DNA of 64,000 nucleotides from a bacterium A37T11 (GTDB lineage: Bacteria; Bacteroidota; Bacteroidia; Sphingobacteriales; Sphingobacteriaceae), in NCBI GenBank assembly GCA_900109895.1, contig FOBR01000015.1, forward strand, positions 1 to 64,000. Direction: 5' to 3'. The translations under genes were made by a program, and so were the position numbers. How positions within the stretch are numbered: position 1 is the stretch's first letter; each line of letters opens with the position of its first letter. This document shows, piece by piece, positions 43,669 to 51,908 of this stretch. The notes beneath the pieces are model-generated. The model did no database searches and was not told the origin of the DNA. It worked only from the letters and a program-made list of their open reading frames with translations.

Positions 43669-44427
43669 CTAAATACATCCTAAAAATAACCGGGTAGTAT
43701 ACGTTAATTGAACAATGTCACCCACCTGATGGCGGTCAAATAATTGTTGAAGTTCAGCTAGTAATTGCAATGACTGTTCAGACCCTTCTTCGGGCAGAAA
43801 TGAGTATGATAATGTTCTACCCCTCAATTGTGTGAAATTTAAGGGGTCAGTGTGTTCGAAAACCCTATAATCAGGCTTTTGGGGGTTAAAAAAGCAGGAA
43901 AGGTCGTCATCGCTGATGCGATGTTGGGTTACTTGCAAATAATTGGCACTATAGGAGATGATCAACTTTTCATAGGCCCTTTCAAAAGGAGTTTGGGCAT
44001 TTCTTCGGTTCCAAATGATTGCGGCCTTTGCCTCTGGGGCCGCAATGCGCATAAATTCTATTTTGCATTTTTCAAGATCAAACCAATGAAAGGCCTGCGC
44101 ACAGGTTATTAATTTAACAGAATGGTTTGGCAAGGTAGTATTCTCGGCAGTTGCATCAATAAAAGCGAGGTTTTTAAACGAATCTAAGCGTTTTTGTGCC
44201 AATATCCTCATTTCAGGATTAGGCTCTACGGCATATATTTGATGGCCCCAAGACAACATGGTTTCTGTAAATATGCCGGTTCCTGCTGCAATATCAGCAA
44301 TGACGTCGCCCGGTGACCAATTTACCGAGCCGTATAAATAATCGGCTAATTCCTGTGGATAACCAGGACGATATTTGTCATAGTTATCTGCCCGTGCCGT
44401 GAAACGCTTTATATTTTGATTTTCCAT
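43669..44427 (-). CDS. Class I SAM-dependent methyltransferase
   Basis: A 252-residue methyltransferase with motif I VIADIAAGTGIFTETML, an acidic end to strand 2 (VEPNPEM) and a post-I motif ITCAQAFHWFD. It has the N-terminal pattern FTARADNYDKYRPGYP of Methyltransf_11-type enzymes. The substrate is unknown; the family often methylates small molecules. It is isolated, with about 50 bases on one side. Confidence 0.88.
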   Translation of the reverse strand: MENQNIKRFTARADNYDKYRPGYPQELADYLYGSVNWSPGDVIADIAAGTGIFTETMLSWGHQIYAVEPNPEMRILAQKRLDSFKNLAFIDATAENTTLPNHSVKLITCAQAFHWFDLEKCKIEFMRIAAPEAKAAIIWNRRNAQTPFERAYEKLIISYSANYLQVTQHRISDDDLSCFFNPQKPDYRVFEHTDPLNFTQLRGRTLSYSFLPEEGSEQSLQLLAELQQLFDRHQVGDIVQLTYTTRLFLGCI

Positions 44428-44477
44428 ATCCTTTTAAGGATACGCAATTTAATCAAAAAAATTATATGATGGTATAA

Positions 44478-45587
44478 TCAATATACCTTAACCATATAAA
44501 TATAGTTTTCCAATTTTTTTATCTGATCCCTTTGGGCCATACCATTAAGAATATTCTTGCGGTTGAGCGAGAATTTTCCGCCCAATGAATCTGCTGGGAT
44601 ATTGGACAGCGATTTTAACAGATAGTTGGATTTAATGGCAAAAGCCGCGCCTTCTGCCTGAGTCTGTTTTCCGCTGATAATACCGATGACATTGCCTTTT
44701 GAATCTAGTAGCGGCCCACCACTATTGCCTGGGTTTACGTCAATGGATACCTGATAAGAGGTGGTATCGCCACTGTACCCGGTCTTCGAACTTAAATAGC
44801 CACGACCATAAACGGCTTCATCCCGTGGAAAGCCATAGGTAAATACGTCCTCGCCAACATCGGCAATCCCTTGCTTAAAGGCATAAGGAACATTTGTCTG
44901 TACCTTAAATGAAGGATCCGTAATTTGTAGAACAGCCAGATCATAGATGGGGTCCTGGTAAATAACCTTCGCTCGGTAGGAGTCGCCGGAAATGTTCTGA
45001 ACATAAACGGAGTCTGCATCTCTGATGACGTGGTAATTGGTAACAATATAATTGGTAGGCGATAAAGCAAAGCCGGAGGCGCTATAATGGCTTGAATTAT
45101 AAACTCCATTTTTATTAGTCGAGCTATTCATATTTCTAATGGCCATATTTTGGGCTTTGACATTGCGCCTAATATTGTTCATATCCCTGCGTAAGGCACT
45201 GTACTGGGTGCTGGTGTCTTTAACGCTACTGTAATAGCCAGTTGCCCAAAGCGTGGTCAATACAGCTAAAACAGCCACGGAGGCTGCTACAAGGGCGTTA
45301 ACTTTAAACCGGGTCCAAAGGCTGATAACCGGTGGTTCATCTACGGATGATAAATGATCAATAGCAGGTGCCGATAAATGTGCGGAAATTTCCTGCAGCT
45401 GGTTTTTAAGCAATTTCCTTTTTCCGTAGCCCCGCAATTGTTCCAAAAACATACGGTGGGTTTCAAGCAAATTATATTGCTCTGGATTTGCAGCGCAATA
45501 GCTTTCAAATTTCAGGCGGTCCTCCTCACTCAAACTACCTTCCAGGTAAGCATCCGCCCATTTAGTGAAATCCATTTCGTTATTCAT
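44478..45587 (-). CDS. Anti-sigma-like membrane protein fused to an HtrA/trypsin-type protease
   Basis: A 369-residue protein. Residues 1-95 are cytoplasm-like with YLEGSLSEEDRLKFESYC, similar to the N-terminus of Bacteroidota anti-sigma factors. A transmembrane helix spans about 96-118. A coiled-coil-like linker (about 125-160) precedes a trypsin-like domain with catalytic His186 (TNYHVI), Asp216 (YDLAVL) and Ser289 (GNSGGP). It lies 14 bases downstream of an ECF sigma gene. The arrangement suggests a sigma regulator that itself carries a periplasmic protease. No PDZ domain is present. Its protease target is unknown. Confidence 0.75.
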   Translation of the reverse strand: MNNEMDFTKWADAYLEGSLSEEDRLKFESYCAANPEQYNLLETHRMFLEQLRGYGKRKLLKNQLQEISAHLSAPAIDHLSSVDEPPVISLWTRFKVNALVAASVAVLAVLTTLWATGYYSSVKDTSTQYSALRRDMNNIRRNVKAQNMAIRNMNSSTNKNGVYNSSHYSASGFALSPTNYIVTNYHVIRDADSVYVQNISGDSYRAKVIYQDPIYDLAVLQITDPSFKVQTNVPYAFKQGIADVGEDVFTYGFPRDEAVYGRGYLSSKTGYSGDTTSYQVSIDVNPGNSGGPLLDSKGNVIGIISGKQTQAEGAAFAIKSNYLLKSLSNIPADSLGGKFSLNRKNILNGMAQRDQIKKLENYIYMVKVY

Positions 45588-45601
45588 TTTTTATCTTCCT
45601 T

Positions 45602-46189
45602 TTAACCTTCTGCAAGATCATCACTGATCTGAAAGAAAAGCTTTTTTAATCGTTGCAGACATTTATATTTTTGGTTTTTAGCATTATCTGCGTTGGTGTA
45701 TCCAAATTTATCGCAAATATCTTGCATAGACCTGTTCTGAATGTAAAAATCAGTAATAATGGATTTACAGGGTTCTCCCAATTGCATCAGCGCCTCTTCC
45801 ATTTGATAATACTGACGATCGGTCTCTTCATGGATACCCAGATCCTCCTCAATTGCTAACGCATCTTCGTAATCAGCAATGTCATCGTTAAAACGGCCAT
45901 TGCGATTCAGTTGCTTTAGCCACAATCGCCTGCTGACAGCATAAAGATACGTCTTCAGTTTACTGGTCAGTTCAAAATCCGGTTGCCTGACCCGGTCGTA
46001 AAGTACCAGTACCGTATCCTGAAAAATATCTTTGGCGTCCTCTTCGGTTCCGCTGTTGTCCCTGATCAATTTCACCACCATCGGAAAATAAGTCCGGTAT
46101 AAATGGTCAAGTGTTTCCGAAGAACCTTGTTTAAGACCATGGATCAATTGCTGATCATCTGCAAAGAACTCTTCTTTTCCTTTATTCAC
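45602..46189 (-). CDS. ECF-type RNA polymerase sigma factor
   Basis: A 195-residue sigma-70 family protein. Region 2 covers about residues 20-95 (DHLYRTYFPMVVKLIRDNSG, AKDIFQDTVLVLYDRV). Region 4 lies at about 130-190 (IITDFYIQNRSMQDICDKFGYT). A -7 box for its own gene lies 45 bases upstream. The downstream gene encodes an anti-sigma-like protease fusion, so the pair likely forms an envelope-stress circuit. Its targets are not visible. Confidence 0.88.
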   Translation of the reverse strand: MNKGKEEFFADDQQLIHGLKQGSSETLDHLYRTYFPMVVKLIRDNSGTEEDAKDIFQDTVLVLYDRVRQPDFELTSKLKTYLYAVSRRLWLKQLNRNGRFNDDIADYEDALAIEEDLGIHEETDRQYYQMEEALMQLGEPCKSIITDFYIQNRSMQDICDKFGYTNADNAKNQKYKCLQRLKKLFFQISDDLAEG

Positions 46190-46233
46190 TTTTTAATACG
46201 CTAAAACCTCAATAGTAACCCACGGCAATTTGG

Positions 46234-46241
46234 CAAAACTA
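46234..46241 (-). promoter_or_regulatory. -7 box TAGTTTTG for the ECF sigma/protease operon
   Basis: On the minus strand TAGTTTTG runs 46241-46234 between the Rieske gene and the sigma gene, about 45 bases before its ATG at 46189. This is the primary-sigma consensus, not an obvious autoregulatory ECF promoter. Confidence 0.45.
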
Positions 46242-46242
46242 A

Positions 46243-46578
46243 TTATTTTTTAAATAAACGGCTTAGCAGACTTTCTTTCATGCCTACATACCATGCGTCA
46301 CCACGTTGTTCAAGAGGGTAAATGTGGATGTAGTTGCCCTGGCCCGGATCTCCCCGACCGTTTTCAAGGTTAAAAGCTTGCCGATGGTATGGACAGATTA
46401 GCCTGCCTGATTCACACCATCCCGCGGAGAGGTCTGCACCGGCATGGGGACATTCGGCGCTGGTGGCATATAATTTGCCGACATGGCGCACCACACATAA
46501 CTTTTTGCCACCTGCCTTTGTTTTCCACACCCCTTCCTGTTGTGGCACATCCGTATCGAATAGTTTAATCCATTTCAT
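46243..46578 (-). CDS. Rieske [2Fe-2S] domain protein
   Basis: A 111-residue protein from ATG 46578 (MKWIKLF). It carries both halves of the Rieske cluster-binding motif: ECPHAGAD and ICPYHRQAF, two Cys and two His. It is a stand-alone ferredoxin-like protein that likely shuttles electrons in the cytoplasm. The frame opens 17 codons earlier but the earlier part is not family-like. Its partner oxygenase or reductase is not adjacent. Confidence 0.85.
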   Translation of the reverse strand: MKWIKLFDTDVPQQEGVWKTKAGGKKLCVVRHVGKLYATSAECPHAGADLSAGWCESGRLICPYHRQAFNLENGRGDPGQGNYIHIYPLEQRGDAWYVGMKESLLSRLFKK

Positions 46579-46636
46579 GCGTTTGTCAATATCAACTGCG
46601 GGTAAAGATACATTTTCCGCATCACACATAAATGGC

Positions 46637-46644
46637 TACCTTTG
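46637..46644 (+). promoter_or_regulatory. -7 box TACCTTTG for queE
   Basis: TACCTTTG at 46637-46644 is 17 bases before the queE ATG at 46662, predicting a leader of about a dozen bases and ruling out a much earlier start. Confidence 0.5.
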
Positions 46645-46661
46645 TGCAATAATTGCTTAAG

Positions 46662-47285
46662 ATGACACAACAAGTTCCGGATGACGGCTCCTTATTGCCG
46701 CTGATGGAAGAATTTTATACCATTCAGGGTGAAGGCTATCACACGGGTAAAGCGGCTTATTTTATTCGTTTGGGTGGTTGCGACGTGGGCTGCCATTGGT
46801 GTGATGTGAAAGAAAGCTGGGATGCCAGTATTCATCCGCTCACGCCGGCCGATACCATCATTGCGCATGCAGCCCGGCATCCGGCAAAAACGGTGGTGGT
46901 AACCGGTGGCGAGCCCTTGATCTATAACCTGGATTACTTAACCAGGGGTTTACAGCAACAGGGTATTAAAACCTTTATGGAAACTTCGGGCGCCTACCCG
47001 TTAAGTGGCTACTGGGACTGGATATGCCTTTCTCCCAAGAAATTTAAGGCCCCAAGGCCAGACGTGATTGCTGCTGCGGGTGAATTAAAGGTCATTGTTT
47101 TTAATAAAAGCGACTTTGCCTGGGCAGAGAGCTTTGCTGCTGAAGTTCCGCAGACGTGTCGCCTTTACCTGCAACCTGAATGGAGCAAAGCGGCTGAAAT
47201 GACCCCGTTTATTATTGATTATGTTATGAACAACCCGAAATGGGAAATTTCACTTCAAACGCATAAGTACCTCAATATTCCTTAA
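46662..47285 (+). CDS. queE: 7-carboxy-7-deazaguanine synthase QueE
   Basis: A 207-residue radical SAM enzyme that makes 7-carboxy-7-deazaguanine on the way to queuosine. FYTIQGEGYHTG precedes the cluster-binding CxxxCxxC-type motif (GGCDVGCHWCDVK), followed by VVTGGEPL. A TTG start at 46653 is possible but unneeded. queC, queD and queF are not in the window. The GTG start of the PD40-OmpA gene is 3 bases downstream, so the two may be co-transcribed. Confidence 0.93.
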   Translation: MTQQVPDDGSLLPLMEEFYTIQGEGYHTGKAAYFIRLGGCDVGCHWCDVKESWDASIHPLTPADTIIAHAARHPAKTVVVTGGEPLIYNLDYLTRGLQQQGIKTFMETSGAYPLSGYWDWICLSPKKFKAPRPDVIAAAGELKVIVFNKSDFAWAESFAAEVPQTCRLYLQPEWSKAAEMTPFIIDYVMNNPKWEISLQTHKYLNIP

Positions 47286-47288
47286 AAT

Positions 47289-49004
47289 GTGACGAAACTG
47301 AACTACGTACTTACCCTGCTGTTGGGTGCCGGCCTTTGGCTGGATTCACCTGCACAATCTGTCCGTAACGATGCTGACAGGGCCCGGGATGTATTGGATG
47401 AAGCCCGGAATTTTCTAAAATTAGGAAAGTACGCGGAGGCACAACAGGCCTTTATGCGCTTCCGGGATATGCCGGGTACGGGCCTTAAGAGCAAACAGGT
47501 GGCTGAAAAATATCTGGCCGATTGCCGTTTTAGCTTGCAAGCCACACAACATCCCGTCCAATTTTTACCCACCAATTTAGGTGCAGCTGTCAATAGTTCG
47601 TCTGCGGAATATTTTCCGATGCTTACCGCCGACCGGCAGCTCCTTATTTATACGCGCCGGGCCAACGATCATGAAAATTTTTACCAAAGCGGGGCTGACA
47701 GCAGCGGAAAATGGCAAACGGCAGTCCCTTTGCGAGGGTCTGTTAATTCAGAAAATTACAACGAAGGGGCACATTGCATTACACCCGACGGTAAGTATTT
47801 GTTTTTTACCGGATGTAACCGCCCGGGCGGAATGGGAAGCTGTGATATTTATGTGGCCCGCCGTGAAGGCCTGCACACGTGGGGAGAGCCTTATAACCTG
47901 GGTGCTCCTGTCAATACGCCGGGTTGGGAAGCGCAACCGGCACTCAGTGCCGATGGTCGCACGCTCTATTTTGTGAGTAACAGGCCGGGTGGCCAAGGGG
48001 GGTATGATATCTGGATGGCACGCTTGCTTAAAAATGGATGCTGGGGAGCTGCCGAAAACTTAGGTAAACAGATTAACACGCCTTATGATGAGAGCACGCC
48101 TTATATTCATGCCGATGGGCAAACGCTGTATTTTGCTTCCAATGGCTGGCCCGGTCTGGGCGATAAGGATATTTTTATGAGTCGGGCAGACAGCAGCGGA
48201 GGCTGGCAGCTCCCGGTAAACCTGGGATATCCGATTAACGATTACCAGGAGCAGTTTGCGCTAACGGTTACCATGAACGGGAGGCAGGCGTTCTTTTCAA
48301 CCAACCGGAAGAATGGCTTTGGCGACCTGGATATTTATACGTTTGAACTTCCTGACGCTGTTCAACCACTTTCAGTGGCTTACCTGAAAGGTGAAATTGT
48401 GGATGGAGACAGCGGGGATAAGATGCAGGCGCAGGTAACGGTAACCGATGTGGCCACCAATAAAACGCTGTATGACGAGACCGCCGATTATGAAGATGGC
48501 AGCTTTTTGGCCCCACTTCCCTTTGGCCATACGTATGCACTGCATGTGAAACAACCCGGTTACCTTTTTTATTCGGCCAATTACACCCTAGCCAGCCCTG
48601 ATAAAGCAAATGATGCCTATAACATTCAGGTGAAACTTTTAAAAATAAAGGCAGGGCAGAAAAGCGTACTAAATAATATCTTTTTTGCAACCAATAAATT
48701 TACGCTATTAGAAAATTCAAAGGCCGATCTGGAGGCATTATCCACTTTCCTGAAATTAAATGGTACACTCAAAATAGAAATTGGAGGGCATACAGACAAT
48801 ACCGGCACCGATAAGGGAAACCTGATTCTTTCAGAAAAGAGGGCAAAGGCGGTATACGATTATCTGCTGACCCAGGGTATCAAGCCTCCGCAAATGAGTT
48901 ACAAGGGCTATGGCTCACTGCGGCCGCTGGCCAGCAACGATAACGAAGCGGGAAGAAACAGCAATAGACGGACAGACTTCTGTATTCTGAGCGTAGGTAA
49001 TTAG
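47289..49004 (+). CDS. OmpA-family protein with PD40 beta-propeller repeats
   Basis: A 571-residue envelope protein starting at GTG. It has a signal peptide (about residues 1-22), a TPR-like helical pair (about 28-80) and PD40/TolB-like repeats (about 95-350) with signatures such as YFPMLTADRQLLIYTRR, TPDGKYLFFTG and SADGRTLYFVSNRPGG. A regulatory-like beta domain (about 360-440) precedes the C-terminal OmpA peptidoglycan-binding domain (about 455-570, IGGHTDNTGT and NLILSEKRAKAVYDYL). It links the outer membrane to peptidoglycan. Similar proteins occur in PorE-type secretion contexts, but no partner is visible here. Confidence 0.9.
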   Translation: MTKLNYVLTLLLGAGLWLDSPAQSVRNDADRARDVLDEARNFLKLGKYAEAQQAFMRFRDMPGTGLKSKQVAEKYLADCRFSLQATQHPVQFLPTNLGAAVNSSSAEYFPMLTADRQLLIYTRRANDHENFYQSGADSSGKWQTAVPLRGSVNSENYNEGAHCITPDGKYLFFTGCNRPGGMGSCDIYVARREGLHTWGEPYNLGAPVNTPGWEAQPALSADGRTLYFVSNRPGGQGGYDIWMARLLKNGCWGAAENLGKQINTPYDESTPYIHADGQTLYFASNGWPGLGDKDIFMSRADSSGGWQLPVNLGYPINDYQEQFALTVTMNGRQAFFSTNRKNGFGDLDIYTFELPDAVQPLSVAYLKGEIVDGDSGDKMQAQVTVTDVATNKTLYDETADYEDGSFLAPLPFGHTYALHVKQPGYLFYSANYTLASPDKANDAYNIQVKLLKIKAGQKSVLNNIFFATNKFTLLENSKADLEALSTFLKLNGTLKIEIGGHTDNTGTDKGNLILSEKRAKAVYDYLLTQGIKPPQMSYKGYGSLRPLASNDNEAGRNSNRRTDFCILSVGN

Positions 49005-49015
49005 TATTATTTTTG

Positions 49016-50029
49016 CTATTGTTGCGCTTTTTCTTCGGCTTCTTTTGCCTTGGCGGCCTCTTTATCGCGCTTTTTAAAGAATCCGCGTAACAAGAAATTA
49101 TGCTGAAGGGCTTCCATATTTTCATCTAGTTTTGCTGTACTGGCTTCCAGGTTTACCATTGTTTGTTTTATGGTTGTAGCCGTTGCTTTGTCTGAAAGCA
49201 GCAAGCCAAGCGTATTGTCAGGGCTGCTTAAGCTGGTGTTTAGTTTTTCTGAAGCCTGGCCTAAGTTAGTGGTTAGTGCGGAGGCCGTTTGGGTAACGCC
49301 CTGCAATTGAGCAACGGCAGCGCGCAAATTGCTATAGACCACGGTATCTGTAAGCAACTCATTGGCCAGTGATCCCTGGGTATTTAGCTTGGCGGTGAAA
49401 TTGGCCAGTGCGGCTGTTACTTTATTGGTATTGGTGGCTGCCTGGGTTAGGCTGGCCATCATTGTACGCATATTATTTGCCATGATTGAATCGGTCAATG
49501 CCGCACCAATAGTGCCTTCGCCCCTAAGCACTTTCTGGCTCAATTGCCTGATATTTTCAGTTATACCTACCAGATTTTCATTGTTTACCTGCAATGTGGA
49601 CATCATTTTTTCGGTATCGGTGCCCTTCAATGTTCTTAGTTCATCACCAGATTCCACAGGAGGCACATCTGTAGATCCTCCTTCTATTACAATGATCTTG
49701 TTGCCGATCAAACCGTCTGAGCCAATTTTGGCGGTCGAATTTTTGCGGATATATTCATGCGATTTGTCATCAATGCCCAGCACCAGCTCTACTTTGCGGT
49801 CATCCCTGAAATGTACGGCCTTCACAATGCCGATCTTAACTCCGGAAAACCAGATGTTATTGCCCGTTTTTAAGCCTTCCACATTGTCAAATACGGCTTT
49901 AATTTCCACTTTTTTAGCGAAACGGTTTTGCTGGCCGCCTAGCGTAAAAATGGCGGCAAACAAAATACCGATACCTACCAGGACAAAAATACCTAATATG
50001 ATTGAACGTTTATTATCTGCTTTACTCAT
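49016..50029 (-). CDS. mlaD: MlaD/MCE domain protein
   Basis: A 337-residue membrane-anchored MCE protein. A transmembrane helix spans about residues 9-30. The MCE domain spans about 38-115 (VEIKAVFDNVEGLKTGNNIW, SGVKIGIVKAV, GLIGNKIIVIEGGS). A long helical tail follows (about 130-337), ending in a basic, Ala/Glu-rich stretch. It is the periplasmic lipid-carrying subunit of the Mla-type ABC system. Its gene is the third of the minus-strand operon mlaE-mlaF-mlaD, 23 bases after mlaF. Confidence 0.93.
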   Translation of the reverse strand: MSKADNKRSIILGIFVLVGIGILFAAIFTLGGQQNRFAKKVEIKAVFDNVEGLKTGNNIWFSGVKIGIVKAVHFRDDRKVELVLGIDDKSHEYIRKNSTAKIGSDGLIGNKIIVIEGGSTDVPPVESGDELRTLKGTDTEKMMSTLQVNNENLVGITENIRQLSQKVLRGEGTIGAALTDSIMANNMRTMMASLTQAATNTNKVTAALANFTAKLNTQGSLANELLTDTVVYSNLRAAVAQLQGVTQTASALTTNLGQASEKLNTSLSSPDNTLGLLLSDKATATTIKQTMVNLEASTAKLDENMEALQHNFLLRGFFKKRDKEAAKAKEAEEKAQQ

Positions 50030-50052
50030 GGTGTTATGCTAAATATCTTTTC

Positions 50053-50829
50053 TTAATCTATAAAATTATAATCATGGAAGGGTTTCACGCGGGCATCATC
50101 TGTATCAAAAATCTCGTCAAAATTTCCTTGTCTTTCAAAACGGCCATCCAGCAACATAACAATGCGGTCACCGACGGTCTTTGCGCAAGCCAGGTCATGG
50201 GTAATGATGATGGATGAAGTTTTATATTGTTGTTGCACTTCATTGATGAGGTTATTGATATCAATGCAGGTAATGGGGTCCAATCCGGCTGTAGGCTCAT
50301 CATAAAGCATAATATCAGGCTGCAAAATAAGCGTTCTGGCTATACCAATGCGTTTTCGTTGTCCACCGGACAACTCTGACGGCATTTGGTTAATGGTTTG
50401 CGACAGGCCCACGGCCTCCAAAACATTTTCTACGCTTTCGTCTATTTCAGCACGTTTCAAATGGCGCTTGTTGCGCACCAATGGAAACTCCAGATTCTCC
50501 CGGATAGTCATACTGTCATAAAGCGCACTGCTTTGAAAAGAAAAGCCAATACGCAGGCGGAGCTTTTGCAGTTCTTTAACATCCAGCTCGTCCACCTGTT
50601 CACCCAAAACATTGATCGTTCCCTGGTCTGGCATGAGCAGGCCCGATATCAATTTAATGAGTACCGATTTACCCGTACCTGACCTACCAAGTACTACTAG
50701 GTTTTCTCCCTTAAATAATTGAAGGTCCACCCCCTTCAATACCTCCAGGGTGCCAAAAGACTTGTACACATCGTGTATGTCAATGACCTTATCATTATAG
50801 TCAATGGTGGATGTATGCTGCTTAATCAT
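50053..50829 (-). CDS. mlaF: MlaF-type ABC transporter ATPase, copy 2
   Basis: A 258-residue ABC ATPase with Walker A GRSGTGKSV, Q loop GFSFQSSALYDSMTIRENL, signature LSGGQRKRIGIART, Walker B IMLYDEPTAGLDP and H-loop His in IITHDLACA. It energises the adjacent MlaE permease. It lies 3 bases downstream of mlaE and is about as long as copy 1, but its signature loop differs (LSGGQRKR versus LSGGMKKR). Confidence 0.94.
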   Translation of the reverse strand: MIKQHTSTIDYNDKVIDIHDVYKSFGTLEVLKGVDLQLFKGENLVVLGRSGTGKSVLIKLISGLLMPDQGTINVLGEQVDELDVKELQKLRLRIGFSFQSSALYDSMTIRENLEFPLVRNKRHLKRAEIDESVENVLEAVGLSQTINQMPSELSGGQRKRIGIARTLILQPDIMLYDEPTAGLDPITCIDINNLINEVQQQYKTSSIIITHDLACAKTVGDRIVMLLDGRFERQGNFDEIFDTDDARVKPFHDYNFID

Positions 50830-50832
50830 CGT

Positions 50833-51597
50833 TTAAACCCGTAACCCCTGTAAAATCTGTACTATCAATAACTCTTCAACAAAGATTAAAAACATGGACA
50901 TAACCACCGACCAGTTGGCGGCACGCCCCACGCCCTCTGTCCCCTTGGAAGAATGGTAACCCTGATAACAACCCACAATGCCAATGGTAAAGCCAAATAT
51001 AATGGACCTAAAGCCCATGGCAAACAAGTCTAAAAAATCCACCGCGTCAAATACCTCATAAAAATAGCTCAGGAAACTGGTATTCTCATTTTGATTGATA
51101 TTCAGGAAACCACCTAAAAGCCCTACAAATGCCGAATAAAATGTGAGTATAGGGATCATAAAAGTAGTTGCGATGACCCGGCTTACCACTAAAAACTTAA
51201 ACGGATTGGTACCCGAAACCTCCATGGCATCTATCTGCTCGGTTACGTTCATGGAACCAAGTTCTGCCCCAATATTGGAACCAACTTTACCTGCGGATAT
51301 CAATGCGGTTACCAGCGGGGCCAATGCACGGATTATGGCAATGGAAATGAGTGCCGGAAGCCAGGAAGTGGCACCAAATTCCTGAAGCGAGGGACGTGAC
51401 TGGTTGGTAAATACAAACCCAACTACAAATCCGGTTAGCGATATAAGTGGCAACGACTTCCATCCCACTTCGTAGCATTGGCGAATAATCTCTTTAAACT
51501 CAAAAGGCGGATTAAATAATTCCTTAAAAAAACGGCCAACGAACCGGGCTATATTGGCCAGTTCAATGAACATACGTTTAATTTTGTCTAATGCCAT
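50833..51597 (-). CDS. mlaE: MlaE family ABC transporter permease, copy 2
   Basis: A 254-residue permease with about five transmembrane helices and the conserved loop NIGAELGSMNVTEQIDAMEV. It is the first gene of mlaE-mlaF-mlaD, a complete lipid-transport operon. A TATTTTTG box lies 7 bases upstream of the start, so the leader is very short. Confidence 0.94.
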   Translation of the reverse strand: MALDKIKRMFIELANIARFVGRFFKELFNPPFEFKEIIRQCYEVGWKSLPLISLTGFVVGFVFTNQSRPSLQEFGATSWLPALISIAIIRALAPLVTALISAGKVGSNIGAELGSMNVTEQIDAMEVSGTNPFKFLVVSRVIATTFMIPILTFYSAFVGLLGGFLNINQNENTSFLSYFYEVFDAVDFLDLFAMGFRSIIFGFTIGIVGCYQGYHSSKGTEGVGRAANWSVVMSMFLIFVEELLIVQILQGLRV

Positions 51598-51604
51598 ATG
51601 GGGG

Positions 51605-51612
51605 CAAAAATA
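51605..51612 (-). promoter_or_regulatory. -7 box TATTTTTG for the mlaEFD operon
   Basis: The plus strand reads CAAAAATA at 51605-51612, which is TATTTTTG on the minus strand, ending 7 bases before the ATG at 51597. No clear -33 box was seen. Beyond it the remaining 300-base gap up to 51909 holds nothing else I can name. Confidence 0.45.
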
Positions 51613-51908
51613 GCAGATATAATATTATAAATTGACTTTCCCAGTAAAAAAATAAGTATTTTTAAAATTATGCTAAACTATACTGTCTTCTTTTGGTAAT
51701 TCATTGATTCATTCCTCTTCAAAATGTTACACTATGAAATGCAACTAAATGTACTTTTACGGTGTCATAACAATTAATTGGGTATAAAGTTTGTATTGAT
51801 TACATATGAAATCAATATTTATTTTTAAGCGAAAATTAAACTTCGCGCCACCAACTATGTCTTAACTATAATATAAATAAAATGGTGGATATTAAAAACA
51901 CTGGAATC

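Noticed and set aside
48268-48690. A 140-codon minus-strand frame inside the PD40-OmpA gene
   Set aside because: The plus-strand protein has clear PD40 and OmpA domains over this region; the minus frame has no motif.
49362-50042. A 226-codon plus-strand frame opposite mlaD
   Set aside because: The opposite strand encodes a clear MCE protein in an mlaEFD operon; the frame is compositionally a shadow of Ala/Thr-rich codons.
51613-51908. Hidden gene or element upstream of the DUF6600 gene
   Set aside because: No frame longer than a few dozen codons, no strong dyad and no recognisable box beyond weak AT-rich matches.
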